Origin: Porphyra umbilicalis | Lineage: Eukaryota; Rhodophyta; Bangiophyceae; Bangiales; Bangiaceae | Length of the DNA: 64,000 nt | Direction of reading: 5' to 3' | NCBI GenBank assembly: GCA_002049455.2 | Contig: KV919014.1 | Location: 1 to 64,000 of the forward strand | Shown here: positions 21,569 through 32,859 of the stretch, one piece after another | Layout of the letters: every line of letters starts with the position of its first letter | Position numbering within the stretch: position 1 is the stretch's first letter | Translations under genes and position numbers: made by a program | Notes under the pieces: generated by a model | The model's input: only the letters and a program-made list of their open reading frames with translations | Told to the model about the DNA's origin: nothing | Databases searched by the model: none

Positions 21569-23520
21569 GCGGCCGCGAGGGTGACGGTGCGCGCGGGCCG
21601 CTGCTTCCCCAACCCCCCGCCCCTACGGGCACACGCTGCATGTACACTTTTCGACAAGGCGCTCGCCGTCGAATGCACAGGGACACCGTCGACGGCAGCG
21701 GCAGCGGCAGCGGTGGGGGTTGTGGGGAGGGGGGGGGGGGCAGCGTACGTGGTGGGGGCGAGACCGAGACGCAAGCGGACGGGGGGGCGGGCGACGCGCC
21801 CCGTCACGGCGCGTGCGGTGCGCTCCCCCCTTTATAACTAGGTGACCGAGTTTGTTTTTGTGACCGGGGCGGGTCGGGCGCCGCTGGCGCCACCCGCCTC
21901 GCCAGCATTGACAGATACAAGCTAAAAGAGACGCTCTTTTCGGCAGCCGGCACACTGAAGGGGTCCGGCGGATGTGTCTGGGAGGGGCGGGATCCCCACT
22001 TACAAAAACAGGTGCTGGGTGCTTCTGCGCACGGGGTATTGCAGCCGGTGGGCACCGACGACGGCGCGCGCGGTGCCGCAGCGACGTATGCTCGGTGCCA
22101 CTGTGAGCGCGCACCAGAGAGAGCGCGGTCGACGCCCGAGCCTCGACGTGTCGGCGGCGAAACGGTGGCACTAGCGTCGCCGGGGTTGCCACCCGACCGC
22201 CCCCCACCGAGAGACGTCTGGTCGCTCGGTGGGGGCCTGCCCATTTGGTCGCGGGCGCGGCCGCCACGCGGCTGCGCCACCGCCCGACCGGTGGGCCATC
22301 CGTCCCGCCAGCGCCGGCGACGAGCGGCGGGCAACGCCACCGCCGCACCACCGTCGGCGGCGGCGGCGGCGGCGGCGGATCTGCCCCTCCCCGCGCGCGC
22401 CGCCGCCGACGAGCGCGGCGGGCGGGTGCGCCGCCGCGGGTCGGCCGCCCCCCGACCCCCGGCCGCAAGCCGACGCCACGGCCACGCGCGGGCCGCGGCC
22501 GCGGCGGCGGCGGCCGACCGCGGCACGCCACGGCCGCGCGCGGACCGCGGCCGCGGCGGCGGCGGCCGACCGCGGCCGACCGCCGCCGCCGTCGGCGGCG
22601 GCGGTGGGGGGTGGAAGCGGCCCCGCAGACGGGGCGCGCCGCCGCCGCCGCCTCCGCCGCCGAGTCAAAGCGGTCGCATGCCCGCGTGGCGAGGCCCCCC
22701 GCGCGCCAGTCGGGGTGGCCCCGCGCGGTGGCGCCGCACCGAGGGCGCGTGCGGGGGGGGTTTGGCCGCCGGAAGCGGGCGGCGGCCAAAGCGTGCGGGC
22801 TGGCGCATCGCCCCGGCCGCGGTTGACGAGGCCCCTCCCGCGCCGCGCGTCGCGACGCGAGGGCCCCGCTGCCACTCGCGTCCGCGGCCGTCGGCCGGCA
22901 CGTTGTGCGACCGGGCCGCGCGCGTCGGCACCCCTGCGTCGCGACCGTCGGCCGCGGCGGGCCGCCGGGCCGTCTGCCTGCCCCACAGCGATGTATCTTG
23001 TGAATCAGCCACACTTCTTTAGAGGCTGTTGGGTCCCGATGGTCACGGGCTACAGTATGCCAATCTGTCTCTGTGCGCGCCATGGATCTTGCGTGTGTGA
23101 GGTGGCGTTTGGTACCAAGAGTTCTGCACTCGTGCCGCGCACCGCGGCCGCGACCGGTCGCCGCAACAGCAATGCCGTGAGGCGGCGTGGTGGCCCCACA
23201 AAGGGGGGGGACGACGGCACAAATCGGTAGCAGCGGCGGCGGCCATGGCGCGGCAGAGGCGTCAAACGCTGCCCACACCGCTTCCCCGTACGGCAGCAAT
23301 AGTGCGACGCCGACGCCACGGTCGCGCCGCGCCGACCGCATGTGTGACCGCTCTGCTATGGCCACGTGCGGCACTGCTAGCGGCCGCCGCCGCCGCCGCC
23401 GCCCCCGCCGCCACCACTCGTTGCGACGGGGTCGCACGGTGCACCTGCGCGTGTCGCCGGCGGCGCCACCGGCACCGCTGTTGCAACCGCGACGCGGCGG
23501 CGGCGGCCACGCCGCCCGCT

Positions 23521-23553
<33 letters not shown>

Positions 23554-24720
23554 CCCGCCGCCGGATGCCAGCTGCGGGCGGTTGGGCGGACTGGCAGCGG
23601 CACCCGTGGCCGCCGCCAACGGCCGCGGCGGCGCCACGCACGCCGCCGGTCGGCGATACGGTCGGGCCCGTGGCGGTAGCCACAGAGGAACCACCGACGC
23701 CGCCCACCCGTTGCCACGCCGCCCGACCGGCGTAGCGTCCGCTCACTCTGCCGCCACCGGCGCAGCGCCGTGGCGGTGGCGGCCGCCACCGCGGCGGTAA
23801 CGACGGCGGCGGCAGAAGCGGGACCGCCGCCGGTGGACCAACGCTCTCGCAGCGGGCGGGGGGGGGTAGGGGACGGGGAGGGGACCGCCGCCACCCACGA
23901 CGACGGGGCGCCCAACTGCGTGCCGGCGCCGCGCCCCGCGCCGCCCATAGGTGCCAGCGGCACAACGGCCGAGCGCGCCGTGGCAGTGGCCTGTGGCCCT
24001 ACCGCCCCCGCCGTGTCACGCGCCGCCGCCGCCGCGTCCCGGCCACACACAGGAGGCGCTTTAGCCGCGGCGGCTCCGCGCCGCAGCGGCGGCAGCGGCG
24101 ACGGCGCCCACCCCCTCCCGCGTCGTCGCCGGCCTGCGGGCGACCGCCAGGGCGCAGGGCGGCGACAACCGCCCCCTACGGCCACGTGGCCGCGGCGTCC
24201 CCGCGCGGCTGCGCCTGCCATTGCCTCGCCGACACGGACAGCGGCACCGCTGCCGGCCAGCGCACGGGCGACATGCGACCACGCACCCCCCTCCTCCGTC
24301 CCCCCCCCCCCTGCCCACCCGCCGCGCGCTACCAACCGCCCTTTGGTCGGCAGCAACGCCAACGGCGAGCGCGAGCCGCGGACCCGCCGCCACCGCCGGC
24401 CATGGTGGCAGCCGCCGCCTAGGGCAGCCACCGCGGGCAACAACAGCAGCGTGCGGCGGCCAGAAACGCACGGGCCAACCCGCAACGGCGGTGGCACCCG
24501 CCGATAGGGGCGCCCGCCAGGGGCCGGGACGCCGGCCAGCATGGGGGGGGGCCACCAGCAGCGGGGGCGGTAGCCAGCAGCGACGGTGATACCCAGCAGG
24601 GGGGGCGGCGGCAAGCGGCAGAGGCGGCGGCCAGCGGCGGGGGCGGCCGGCGGCGGCGGGGGCGGCGGGCGGCGGCAAGGGCGGCGGGCAGAGGCGGCGC
24701 TGTGCTCTTCACCTGTAGCG
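21569..24720. other. GC-only low-complexity tract, no supported gene
   Basis: The tract is dominated by CCG/CGG and poly(G) or poly(C) runs, for example (GCC)n near 23520-23560 and mixed CGG repeats at 22350-22620. Six-frame ORFs up to 780 codons here are rich in Arg, Ala, Pro and Gly, have no motif and overlap each other on both strands. They are treated as artefacts of stop-poor sequence. The first ~250 bases would be the GT2 3' flank. Confidence 0.5.
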
Positions 24721-24897
24721 CTTTACTTATCAAGTCTCAATTTTTTTTGTGCAGTGCCGAACGGAGGTATCTATCGTCGCGAAACGGTACCACGTTACTT
24801 GGGGACTTACCGCGGCGGTTTTCAGATTGGTGCCAGTACGTCTGAAATGGCTGTACTGGGCCATATTCGACCCCGCTTTTCCACAGTGTCTACACTA

Positions 24898-25028
24898 CAG
24901 TGCGTTCTCGTTATAAGAGAATCGTTTACAAAAGAATATGGGTCGCGAGTCTTCCATTCCAGTCCGTGTGGGCCACTTTTTCTTCATATTGAGCCGAATC
25001 AGCTGTCTCTTGTAACGAGAACGCACTG
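24898..25028 (+). mobile_element. MITE copy 1, Tc1/mariner-type ends (131 bp)
   Basis: The element starts CAGTGCGTTCTCGTTATAAG and ends with the near-complement CTTGTAACGAGAACGCACTG, giving terminal inverted repeats of about 23 bases. TA flanks each side, as expected for Tc1/mariner-type insertion. It has no coding capacity. It lies in a relatively AT-rich island of this otherwise GC-rich region. Confidence 0.5.
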
Positions 25029-25047
25029 TATCAGTACAGTATCAGTA

Positions 25048-25178
25048 CAGTGCGTTCTCGTTACAAGAGACAGCTGATTCGGCTCAATACGAAGAAAAAG
25101 TGGCCCACACGGACTGGAAAGGAAGACTCGCGACCCATATTCTTTTGTAAACGATTCTCTTATAACGAGAACGCACTG
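25048..25178 (-). mobile_element. MITE copy 2, inverted relative to copy 1 (131 bp)
   Basis: This is the reverse complement of copy 1 with only about two differences over 131 bases, and it is also flanked by TA. The two copies are separated by 19 bases that include a doubled TATCAGTACAG. Together they form a 281-base near-perfect palindrome able to fold into one long hairpin. Confidence 0.5.
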
Positions 25179-25180
25179 TA

Positions 25181-26473
25181 TAGATGGCATATTCGCATTT
25201 TAGAGCAAGAGTACGCGGCCAGCACGGTTCTGACACTGTTCAGCGACATGTCCGGGAGCCGCCCCCCCCTCCCTCACAGCTCCAATTGGGGGCATCACCG
25301 CACCTGCTGAGACAAGTCATGTGGCCCCCCTTGGTGCCACGATTGCGAGCGTGCCTGGGCATGATTCGTATTCAATCAGCGGTCTGATACGTGATGCCAG
25401 CTAGAGAGCTGTCGTACGGGGCCGCACCAGCTGAATACGTTGAAGAAAACAGAAGCGTCTTTTATGGTTCTGTAGCGCCCTCTAGGTGGGGGTAGTACAC
25501 CCTCTTCCTACCTCCTCGCCCTCTTCCCCCGCCCCTCGCCACCCGACCCAAACCGCACCCAAAAAGCCAGAACGAAGCAAGGACAGGGAGATCAGCACAT
25601 GCAGCGCCCCACCCCCTCGCCGTCCGCATCTGCGACGTCCGCAACGACTATAGGGGTAGCAGGGGCCGTAGGAGCAAATGAGACTGTAGAAATACATGGT
25701 ACAGTAAGAGAACAATGGGCAGTAGGGCTAAAAGGGGAAGTATTGGGAAAGGAGGCAGCGGAGGGAAAAGAGCAGTGGGCAGGAAACAGGCAGTAGGAGA
25801 AGAGGGGCAGTAGGGGAAAAGGTGGCGGCAAAGGCCACATGGACAGAGAGAGAAGAAGCACATCACTGGACGGGTGCACATTTACGGAGGGAGAACGGCG
25901 GACCAAACGATACGCAGTGCACACATCATACCACTCTCCTTGTCCTACTAGTCCTCACGCCACTTAACGTACATGAGAACTAAAAATACAAGAAGGGCGA
26001 GGGGGGTGTCAACGACGCGCAGCTAGGGCGTGACGGGATCCGTACGCGGTAGAGGAAGCCTTGACACCGGCGTGACTTCCGGCCCCTTCTTCCTGCGCGA
26101 CGACGGCGGTAACCGTCAGCGGTAGCTGTACCGCGGCCGAACGCCTTTAAGGCGCAGGAGGTGCGGGGGAGCCGGGGTTCGCGAGGGCTGCCTGAGGTTG
26201 GGGCACGGCCAGGTGGTACCATTGAGGGCCAATGGCCCACTGGACGCCGTTCCCCGAGGAGCTTCCACGTCGGCTGACCCTCCGAAGAGCGACATACGCT
26301 GCACCAATCGATGATCGCCCGAAGCAACGGGTAGTCAGAACGTAGCCACTGAGGATCCGATCCCAGCCGATGTCTGTGAGAAAAGATTACCATTGACCGC
26401 CCAGTAAGGCTCACAGTGTCAACAAATGAGGGTCGAGATCCCCGCATAAGGCGTTCCGCCCTCCACACAACTG
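25181..26473. other. Intergenic, no supported gene
   Basis: Several short ORFs exist on both strands, none with a recognisable domain. The 25,600-25,860 stretch is A/G-rich on the plus strand and reads as repetitive simple sequence. The minus-strand frame 25980-26468 shows no motif and abuts the stray terminal repeat at 26474. Confidence 0.5.
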
Positions 26474-26620
26474 ATCGTCACGGCTACACCAATCGCCATC
26501 GGTCGACATCCAAAGCCCATCGGTATCCAACAGAGTTTTCGATGTGCGTTTTTACCCTCTGTGGAGGCCCTCCGATTTGACATCGAAAGCCATCGGCCGA
26601 TGGGCTTTTTGGGCCGGCGT
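26474..26620 (+). repeat. Stray terminal region related to element A
   Basis: ATCGTCACGGC at 26474 equals the first 11 bases of element A's right end. The next ~135 bases follow element A's left end in order: GCGTTTTTACCCTCTG versus GCGTTTTTGACCCTTCTG, then an inner foldback (GCCATCGGCCGATGGGC versus the CCATCCAAAC foldback). The subterminal box has changed from CCATCC to CCATCGG. This looks like the left end of a diverged relative. No matching right end was found in the window. Confidence 0.5.
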
Positions 26621-26999
26621 GACTGGAGACACGCGCCCAGGATGCGGGGCACGCCCGTTTCTTCCCCTCCTCGCTCAGGGCCGCGGAGCGCATTCGTTAT
26701 CTGAGTGGTCCAGCAGATGCGCGACGAGGCGGCGGTAAATCTCATCCTTGCTGTTGGCCGCGGCTTACTGTGGCCCCAAAAGCTGGTGGCCTTCTCCTCA
26801 GGACACCCCCGCGACGCCGACGCAGTCCACCCGCCCAGAGCATGCGACGCCGCAGAGTGGCACAGACGCGCCCGCCGCCGACCGATTGACCATCCCCTCG
26901 TACCCACCCCACCCGTGGATGGGCGGCTGCCCCGCCCCGCTCCGCCCACGCCCCACCACCGCTTTGGCGGCGCGCACCCCCCCCCCCCCCCCCCCCTGA

Positions 27000-29270
27000 A
27001 TACTTTTACATCGTCGACGTCGGTGCCGCCTGACGACGGGCGGCAACCACATGCGCCACGTCGCGTACGTCCACGAGCGGGACGACCGCCTTGACCTCCC
27101 ACCGGCCGCCGCCGCCGCCACGGATGCCGGTGACGAGGGCGGCGCGGGGACCTCTTACCCCGCTTCCGATCCACCTCCACGGTCGACGGCTGTGCGTCGG
27201 CCTCGCTGGCCGCCGCGGGGGGGCGGGCAGTGGCTGGCGGTCACGGCGGCGGCGGCGGCGGCGCGGCCGGGGGCGGCGCACCTGCCGCCACCGCCAGCGC
27301 AGTGGCCACGGGCGTGGCGGCGGGGCCACGCAGCGCCGAGGGTGGCCGCCCGGCGGGGGGGGGGCATCGCGCCACCGGTCGGCATCGCCACGGCGGATCC
27401 GTCGGGGGGAGGGGATGCGGAGGCCGACGGCGTGGCGGGCGTCGGCCGCGCGGCACCCTCGTTGGTGGCGGCCGCCGGTGTGGGGGTCGTCAACGGCAGC
27501 GCGCCGGCCTCTCTGGCCGCCGCGGGGGGGGGGGCAGCGGCTTGCGGTCACGGCGGCGGCGGCGGCGGCGGCGGCGCGGCCGGAGGCGACGCACCAGCCG
27601 CAATCGCCGGCGCAGCGGCCACGGGCGCGTCGGCGGGGTCACGCAGCGCCGAGGGTGGCCGTACGGCGGGGGGGGGGCATCGCGCCACCGGTCGGCATCG
27701 CCACGGCGGATCCGTCGGGAAGGGGGGGGGTGGGGGCGCCGACGGCGTGGCGGGCGTCGGCCGCGCGGCGCCCTCGTTGGTGGCGGCCGCCGATGGGGGG
27801 GTCGTCGACGGCAGCGCGTCCACCGGGTTGTCGAGGTCAAATACGGGGCCGCTGACGCGCGCGCCGAAGCGGCGGCGGCGCCGCCGCCGCCGAGCCGGGA
27901 CGCTGTGAATTCTTCGTGTCATAGCTCCTTACGCGATATGATTTGGCATGAGCACTGCTGATCTAGCTCAGAGGTTGGGCACGCATTTTGTTGTTTCACA
28001 CGCACCATCCCCCAATCGCTGGGCGTGGTCACGTCCACGCAGAGGCCGCCGGAGGCGGATAGGGCGCTGTCGCCGGCGGCAGGGGCGGCGACCTTGCGGG
28101 AGACATAGAGGGTGAACACGCCGGCGGCGGCGTCCCACGTCCAATCCGCGTCGGCCGAGAGGAGGAATTGCTTATCAAAGAGCACGGGCGGAAGGCGGGC
28201 GCCGCCCCGCCGACGCAGGTGGTCGGAAGGGGGGTGGCTCCGCCGGCGCTGCCAGTGCCGGCGCCGCCCGCGTCGGCTGCGGCGCCGACGTGGCCGCCCG
28301 CACGAACGGCCGCGCCCCCCTCTCCGCCACCGCCCCTGCTGCCGCCACCGCCGCTGCCGCGACGGCCGCCGCTGCCGACATCTGGGGCCACCGTCTCGGT
28401 CTACCTTGCCACGACCGGCGCGCCGTGGGGCCCGCTCATGCGGGCCTGCCTCGGCACCGTCGCCACCACGGTTACGCACTGGCGCGCCGCAAACGTGTCG
28501 AGGAGCGTCGACAGCGACTGGTTGCACGGCGCCGACGAGGTCGTAGCCGCGCTCCACGTCGAGGCACCCCACCACCGTCAGCCGGAGTGATCCGAGGGCC
28601 CTCGTTGGCCCGTCTGAAAACAATGCCGAGTCGTCAAAGCGCAGGCGGCCGCTAACGGCCGACAGCCCCGGCACGTCCCCGTCGGTTTCGAGGCGCACGG
28701 CTATCACAGTGGGCGCCGCATCGCCGTGGAGCTCGGGAGGCGACGCAGGCTGCCGGAAGACGGCGGACAGGCGCTCCGTCACGCGCCCGGCTTCAGAACG
28801 GAAGCGGAGATTGCAGGCCGTCGCCACGTCGCGCGTCGCGACGCCGGCCGCGTCCACGTCGATGGTGACGAGCGGCTGCGCCGACGCGGCGGTGGGGGAG
28901 GCGGCAGCGGCAGGCACGTTGGGGGGGCTGGGGAACAAATACGCGACCGCCACGCGCGCGCAGGCGGTGCGGCTGCCGCCCGCCGCAGGGCGCGCCCGCA
29001 CCGTGCCCGTAATGACTACGAAGGGGAGGAAGTAGGGGAGCACCCCGTCTACGGCGGGGGCGGGGAGTGTCTTGGTGAGGGCACCCCCCGCTGCGGCTGT
29101 CCGCCGGCGGGGCGCCGGGGGGGGCGGACGGCAGCCGCGGCCGCCACGGGCGTGTCGAAAAACGACGCTAGCCGCACGCTGCGGCCGGCGGCGGGCCGGG
29201 CAGCCGCGCCATCCGCCACCACGGCCGGCCGCCACCCACGGTCGCCGGTCGTGGCCGACGCGAGCACCAC
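27000..29270 (-). CDS. Hypothetical protein gene, probably spliced, frame uncertain
   Basis: I do not recognise the family. Two minus-strand frames look coding rather than random: 'VLASATTGDRGWRPAVVADG' to 'RSVRLASFFDTPVAAAAAV' (29270-29130), then 'VDGVLPYFLPFVVITGTVRA' through 'GRLRFDDSALFSDGP' to 'GYDLVGAVQPVAVDA' (~29060-28500). 'VLFDKQFLLSADADWTWDA' to 'LCVDVTTPSDWGM' follows near 28180-28015. A plausible intron (GTGCGTGTGAAAC...TTCACAG, about 28012-27902) would join this to 'VFDLDNPVDALPSTTPPSAA', which leads into the tandem duplication. The readable parts alternate hydrophobic and polar residues, suggesting beta structure. The frame changes at poly(G) runs, from sequence error, introns or decay. 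Start and end are approximate. Confidence 0.5.
27207..27805. repeat. Tandem duplication of a ~300-bp GC-rich unit
   Basis: Two adjacent copies (about 27207-27507 and 27508-27805) share long blocks such as CACGCAGCGCCGAGGGTGGC and CATCGCGCCACCGGTCGGCA, each differing mainly in G-run lengths. On the minus strand both copies encode 'AAATNEGAARPTPATPS', so the unit may be protein coding. Poly(G) tracts of 7-11 bases separate the readable parts. Confidence 0.5.
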
Positions 29271-29755
29271 GCGGCCACTCCCCGCCCCTCCTTCCCCCTC
29301 ACGGCCCTGATACGGGCTGCGCCGCCGACCGTCGGTCCCTCCCCCCCCCCCCGCCAGCTGCGCTACGAGCGCACCCCGTAGTCCCGAGCACGGCAGTGCT
29401 TGTGCGCACTTGCAGGTGCCTGTAGCTTTGCATAGCCGCGTATTTGCGTGCGGGCTTGACGAATCCTATTACCACCAGTCGCGCGGTCCACGTCCTGCGG
29501 CTGGGGGGTCGAACGCGGGGCCGATCTCGTCGACTGTGTCTCGTGAGGGAGAATCTTTTCGGGACGCCCCGGGTTGCCACCCATCAGATCGAGCACCTTC
29601 CAAGCGAGGAACAGTGGGCAGGAGCACGTCGGTCCCCGCCGTACCTCCCCGCCGACGCTTATTCACACTCTTGAGATTTCTTGGCCTGTCCTCCCGGCGC
29701 TTCCCACCCCTCCGCACTCTCCGACACACAGAGATGGACGCGTCCCCTTCGTCTC

Positions 29756-30154
29756 TGTTAAGGCAGCCCCCCAAGCCCGCGCAGGTAAATAGGAGTTACC
29801 GCGGACTGCCTGGCTAATTCCGGGAGTACTTGTATGGTCATCGACTTGTTTGGCTGTGCCATTTTCATGCATTGCTGTATGTGTGTGATGTAATTACTTT
29901 TACTTGTATATTGAGGGCAGCTCCTTTTGGAGCTGAGCTCGGGGAGATTCTCGTAGGGTCATCGAGGGGCGTCGCGATTTGTGGGGTGGTGAGAGCATGT
30001 ACCCTCCAAGGGAGGGAGCACTGCGCCGGCGGGGGAGTGCGCCGGCAGAACGTGGCGAGAGAGGCATACCGAGGGTTTAAGAGCCTGCTGGCCTCGCGCC
30101 TCAGACCGCTCTCGAGTAAAGCAACGCATCCACCCAACTACCGCTCACTTCACA
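29756..30154 (+). repeat. Copia 5' LTR
   Basis: This 399-base repeat starts TGTTAAGGCAGCC and ends CTCACTTCACA. It is paired with 35250-35647 at about 96 percent identity by eye. Confidence 0.5.
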
Positions 30155-30176
30155 GGTTATGGGCCCAGCTGTCGCT
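30155..30176 (+). other. Copia primer binding site, half-tRNA type
   Basis: GGTTATGGGCCCAGC directly follows the LTR. It is complementary to the anticodon arm of initiator tRNA-Met (GGGCCCATAACC), not to the tRNA 3' end. This matches the Drosophila copia mode, in which a 5' half of initiator tRNA primes reverse transcription. The match is seen in the sequence; the priming mode is known for the family. Confidence 0.5.
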
Positions 30177-30311
30177 GGTGGTTACCGTCGTTTTCCCTGC
30201 GGTCGCTGGTGAGACGACGTCGCTGGGATCGCGGTGTGTTCCGGCGTCGGGTGGGCGTGTTCTGCTCCCTACGTCGTTAGTGCCGCGCTGTGCGGCGCCG
30301 AGGTCGTCAAC

Positions 30312-31100
30312 ATGGCAGACCACGGCCGCTATGGCGGCCCGCGGGTTGCGCAGCTGGATGACGACTACAAGGTGTGGGCAGCGTACCAGTATGCGCAGCT
30401 CAAGAAGGAGAAGCTCTGGGCGGCGGTCGTGACGGACCGACCGGCATCTTCGTCCGACGACAAGAAGTCGGACCCGGTGGTCGACGCGTGGGACGTCATG
30501 AACGAGGCGGCGCTGTCGGTCAAGCCCGTGCACCTCAACACGGTCACGTCGGTGGACACGGCCAAAGAGGCGTGAGACGCGCTCAAGGTCATGTTCGAGG
30601 CGCGAGACAACGCGCAGCTGCTGCGGCTCATGGACGAGCTGAGCAGCCTCAAGAAGGGCGGCGACGAGAACATTATCGCGCCAAGATGCTCCGGGACGAG
30701 CTCGCCATGCTCGGAAACCCGGTGGACGACAACACGCTTGCGCTGCGTGTCCTGGCAGGGCTCCCGGCAGAGTACGGGATGCTCAGGACGGTGTTGGAGA
30801 ACAAGGAAACTAAGCTCGTCATGTCGGACGTGACGGCTAAGCTGCTTCAAGTCAAGCAGCGGAGCATTTCTGTCGGCACTTCCAAGCCTTCTGGCAGTGT
30901 CAAGTCACAAGCCTTTGCGGCAGCGGCGCCTAAGAGGCCGTTTGACAAGAAGTCGGTCGTGTGCTTCTACTGCAACAAGAAGGGACACGTGCAGCGCGAC
31001 TGCCACAAGAAGAAGGCGGAAGAGGCCAATGGCAAGGGCAAGCCCGGCGGTGGTGGCCGTGAAGGCGGCCACGGCGGCGGGCCCCACGCGGGTGCCGCTC
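30312..31100 (+). other. Copia gag region
   Basis: A copia-type gag-like beginning ('MADHGRYGGPRVAQLDDDYK') is followed by 'LAGLPAEYGMLRTVLENK' and a CCHC zinc knuckle, 'CFYCNKKGHVQRDC', near 30960. This is a part of the fossil copia element; the region is not claimed to encode a working protein. Confidence 0.5.
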
Positions 31101-31149
31101 TGGCCTACACTGCTTCTACTGGTAATATCGGGAGCAGCAAGGCTCGCGG

Positions 31150-32820
31150 CAGCTCCCTGTGTTCATCAACTTGGGTGCTCGACTCTGGCGCAACCAACCA
31201 CATGGCCGCCAGGGATAAGGGCTTCACCGTCCGGACGGCGGGAGGCGGGGCCGAGGTCACCTTGGCCAACGGCGAAAAGATACCCATCAAGGGGCACGGC
31301 CACGTCTCCTTGGACGTTGGGAAGGGAAAAACAAGACGCGCATGGTGCTCGGGGAGGCAATGCTCGTGCCGGACCTGATCAGCAACCTGCTCTCGGTTCG
31401 AGCGGTTAACCGCAATCGTGGTGCGGTAGTGTTCGTCGGAAATGCCTGTTACATCCTCAGCGACAGGGATGCTGTCCATTCGAGCGGAGTTCTCGACAAG
31501 GCGTCCGTTGTCGGCAAGTTCAACGACCTGGAGCAGTACGTGCTCAAGGTCACGCCGGTCAAGGCGTCGGCGTGCGCGGCATCGACGCGCATCGCTGGGG
31601 AGGCGGAGCTGTGGCATCGTCGGTTCAACCATTTGGGGTTGGAGAATCTCAAGCGGGCGGCCACAATGGTCGACGGCATGCCGTCGTCAGTGGCAGACGC
31701 CAAGCGCGTCATTGGCACGGTGTGTGTGCCGTGTGTGGACGGCAAGATGGTTCAGTCGCCCAGGCCCCGCTCGTCGACAGCGAAAACCAAGTGCGAAATG
31801 GTGCACACCGACATTGGTGGCCCACTCACTGAGTCGCTGGGTGGCTCCCTCTACTTTATGACGGCGCTGGAGGACTCGACGGGGTTCATCACAGCTACGC
31901 TTATCAAGACAAAGGGGATGGCGCCGGAGGTGCTCAAGACGCGCATCAAGCAGCTTGAGACGCTGACGGGCGTGAAAGTGAAGCGTGTCCGTCACGACGG
32001 TGCAAAGGAGTACGTCACGAACGATCTTAAGGCGTGGTACGAGGATAAGGGCATCACGTCTGAGATGACGGCGCCGTACAAGTCGCAGCAGAACGGCAAG
32101 GCAGAGCGGGTGAACCGCACGCTGATGGAGCGCGTGCGTGCTTCCCTGCTTGACGCCGGCGCGGAGGAAGAGCTTTGGGCCGAGGCGCTGGCCCTCGTTG
32201 TCCATGTGCTCAACCGATCTCCCAAGGCGGGGCTCGATGTGATGCCGCTAGAGGCGCTGACGGGTCGACGCCCCAACGTCGCGGGATTCCGCGTTTGGGG
32301 GAGTCGGGCGTGGGCGCTCAAGCCGAAGAAGCAGCAGCGCAAACTCGAGCCGAGGACCGACGTCGGCCGCTTTGTCGGCTACACTGTCGGTGGCAAGGCC
32401 CACCGCATCCTCGAGGACGGGACAAACCATGTCTTCGAGCGTCGGGACGTGCTGATGGAGGAGAATCCGGCGAAGGTCGAGACGTCAGCAGTCGGGCCAA
32501 GCGCTGGTCCCCGGCTGACTGTGGAATATGACGGCGACAAGGATGGCGCCACGGAAGGGGCAATGGACATGCTCGGCGCAGAAGGCGGGCGAGAGGACGA
32601 GTACTCCCCCGACGACACCTCTGACAGCGACAACGAAGTCGGTCCTCCTTCCATTGCATGCGATAGCCAGGAGGAGGACGAGGACGGCGTCGGTGGCTCG
32701 ACACCCGCAGCTGCTCAAGCACCTGCGGCCAGTGACAGCGTCTCACCGGGGCCTCGTCGCTCGAAGCGCAAGCCAGCTCCCAAGGTATCATGGTGGGAGA
32801 AGGAACCCAAGGCGTACTAG
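31150..32820 (+). other. Copia protease and integrase region
   Basis: The aspartic protease motif 'WVLDSGATNHM' lies near 31171. The GAG-pre-integrase His/Cys region ('LWHRRFNHLG', 'GTVCVPCVDGK') is at 31610-31740. The integrase core with 'HTDIGGPL' and 'SQQNGKAERVNRTLMERVR' runs to about 32130. A variable acidic linker follows. Part of the fossil element. Confidence 0.5.
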
Positions 32821-32859
32821 GCAAGCGGTAACGCTTCCACGGCTGAGGCGGGCTGGTAC

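Noticed and set aside
21623-24678. Minus-strand frames of 780 and 450 codons and several plus-strand rivals
   Set aside because: Same stop-poor CG-rich effect. Arg/Ala/Pro composition, mutual overlap on both strands, no domain.
28168-28590. Plus-strand frame containing 'SGATVSVYLATTGAPWG'
   Set aside because: It is antisense to the better-supported minus-strand frame and continues into low-complexity Pro/Arg sequence.
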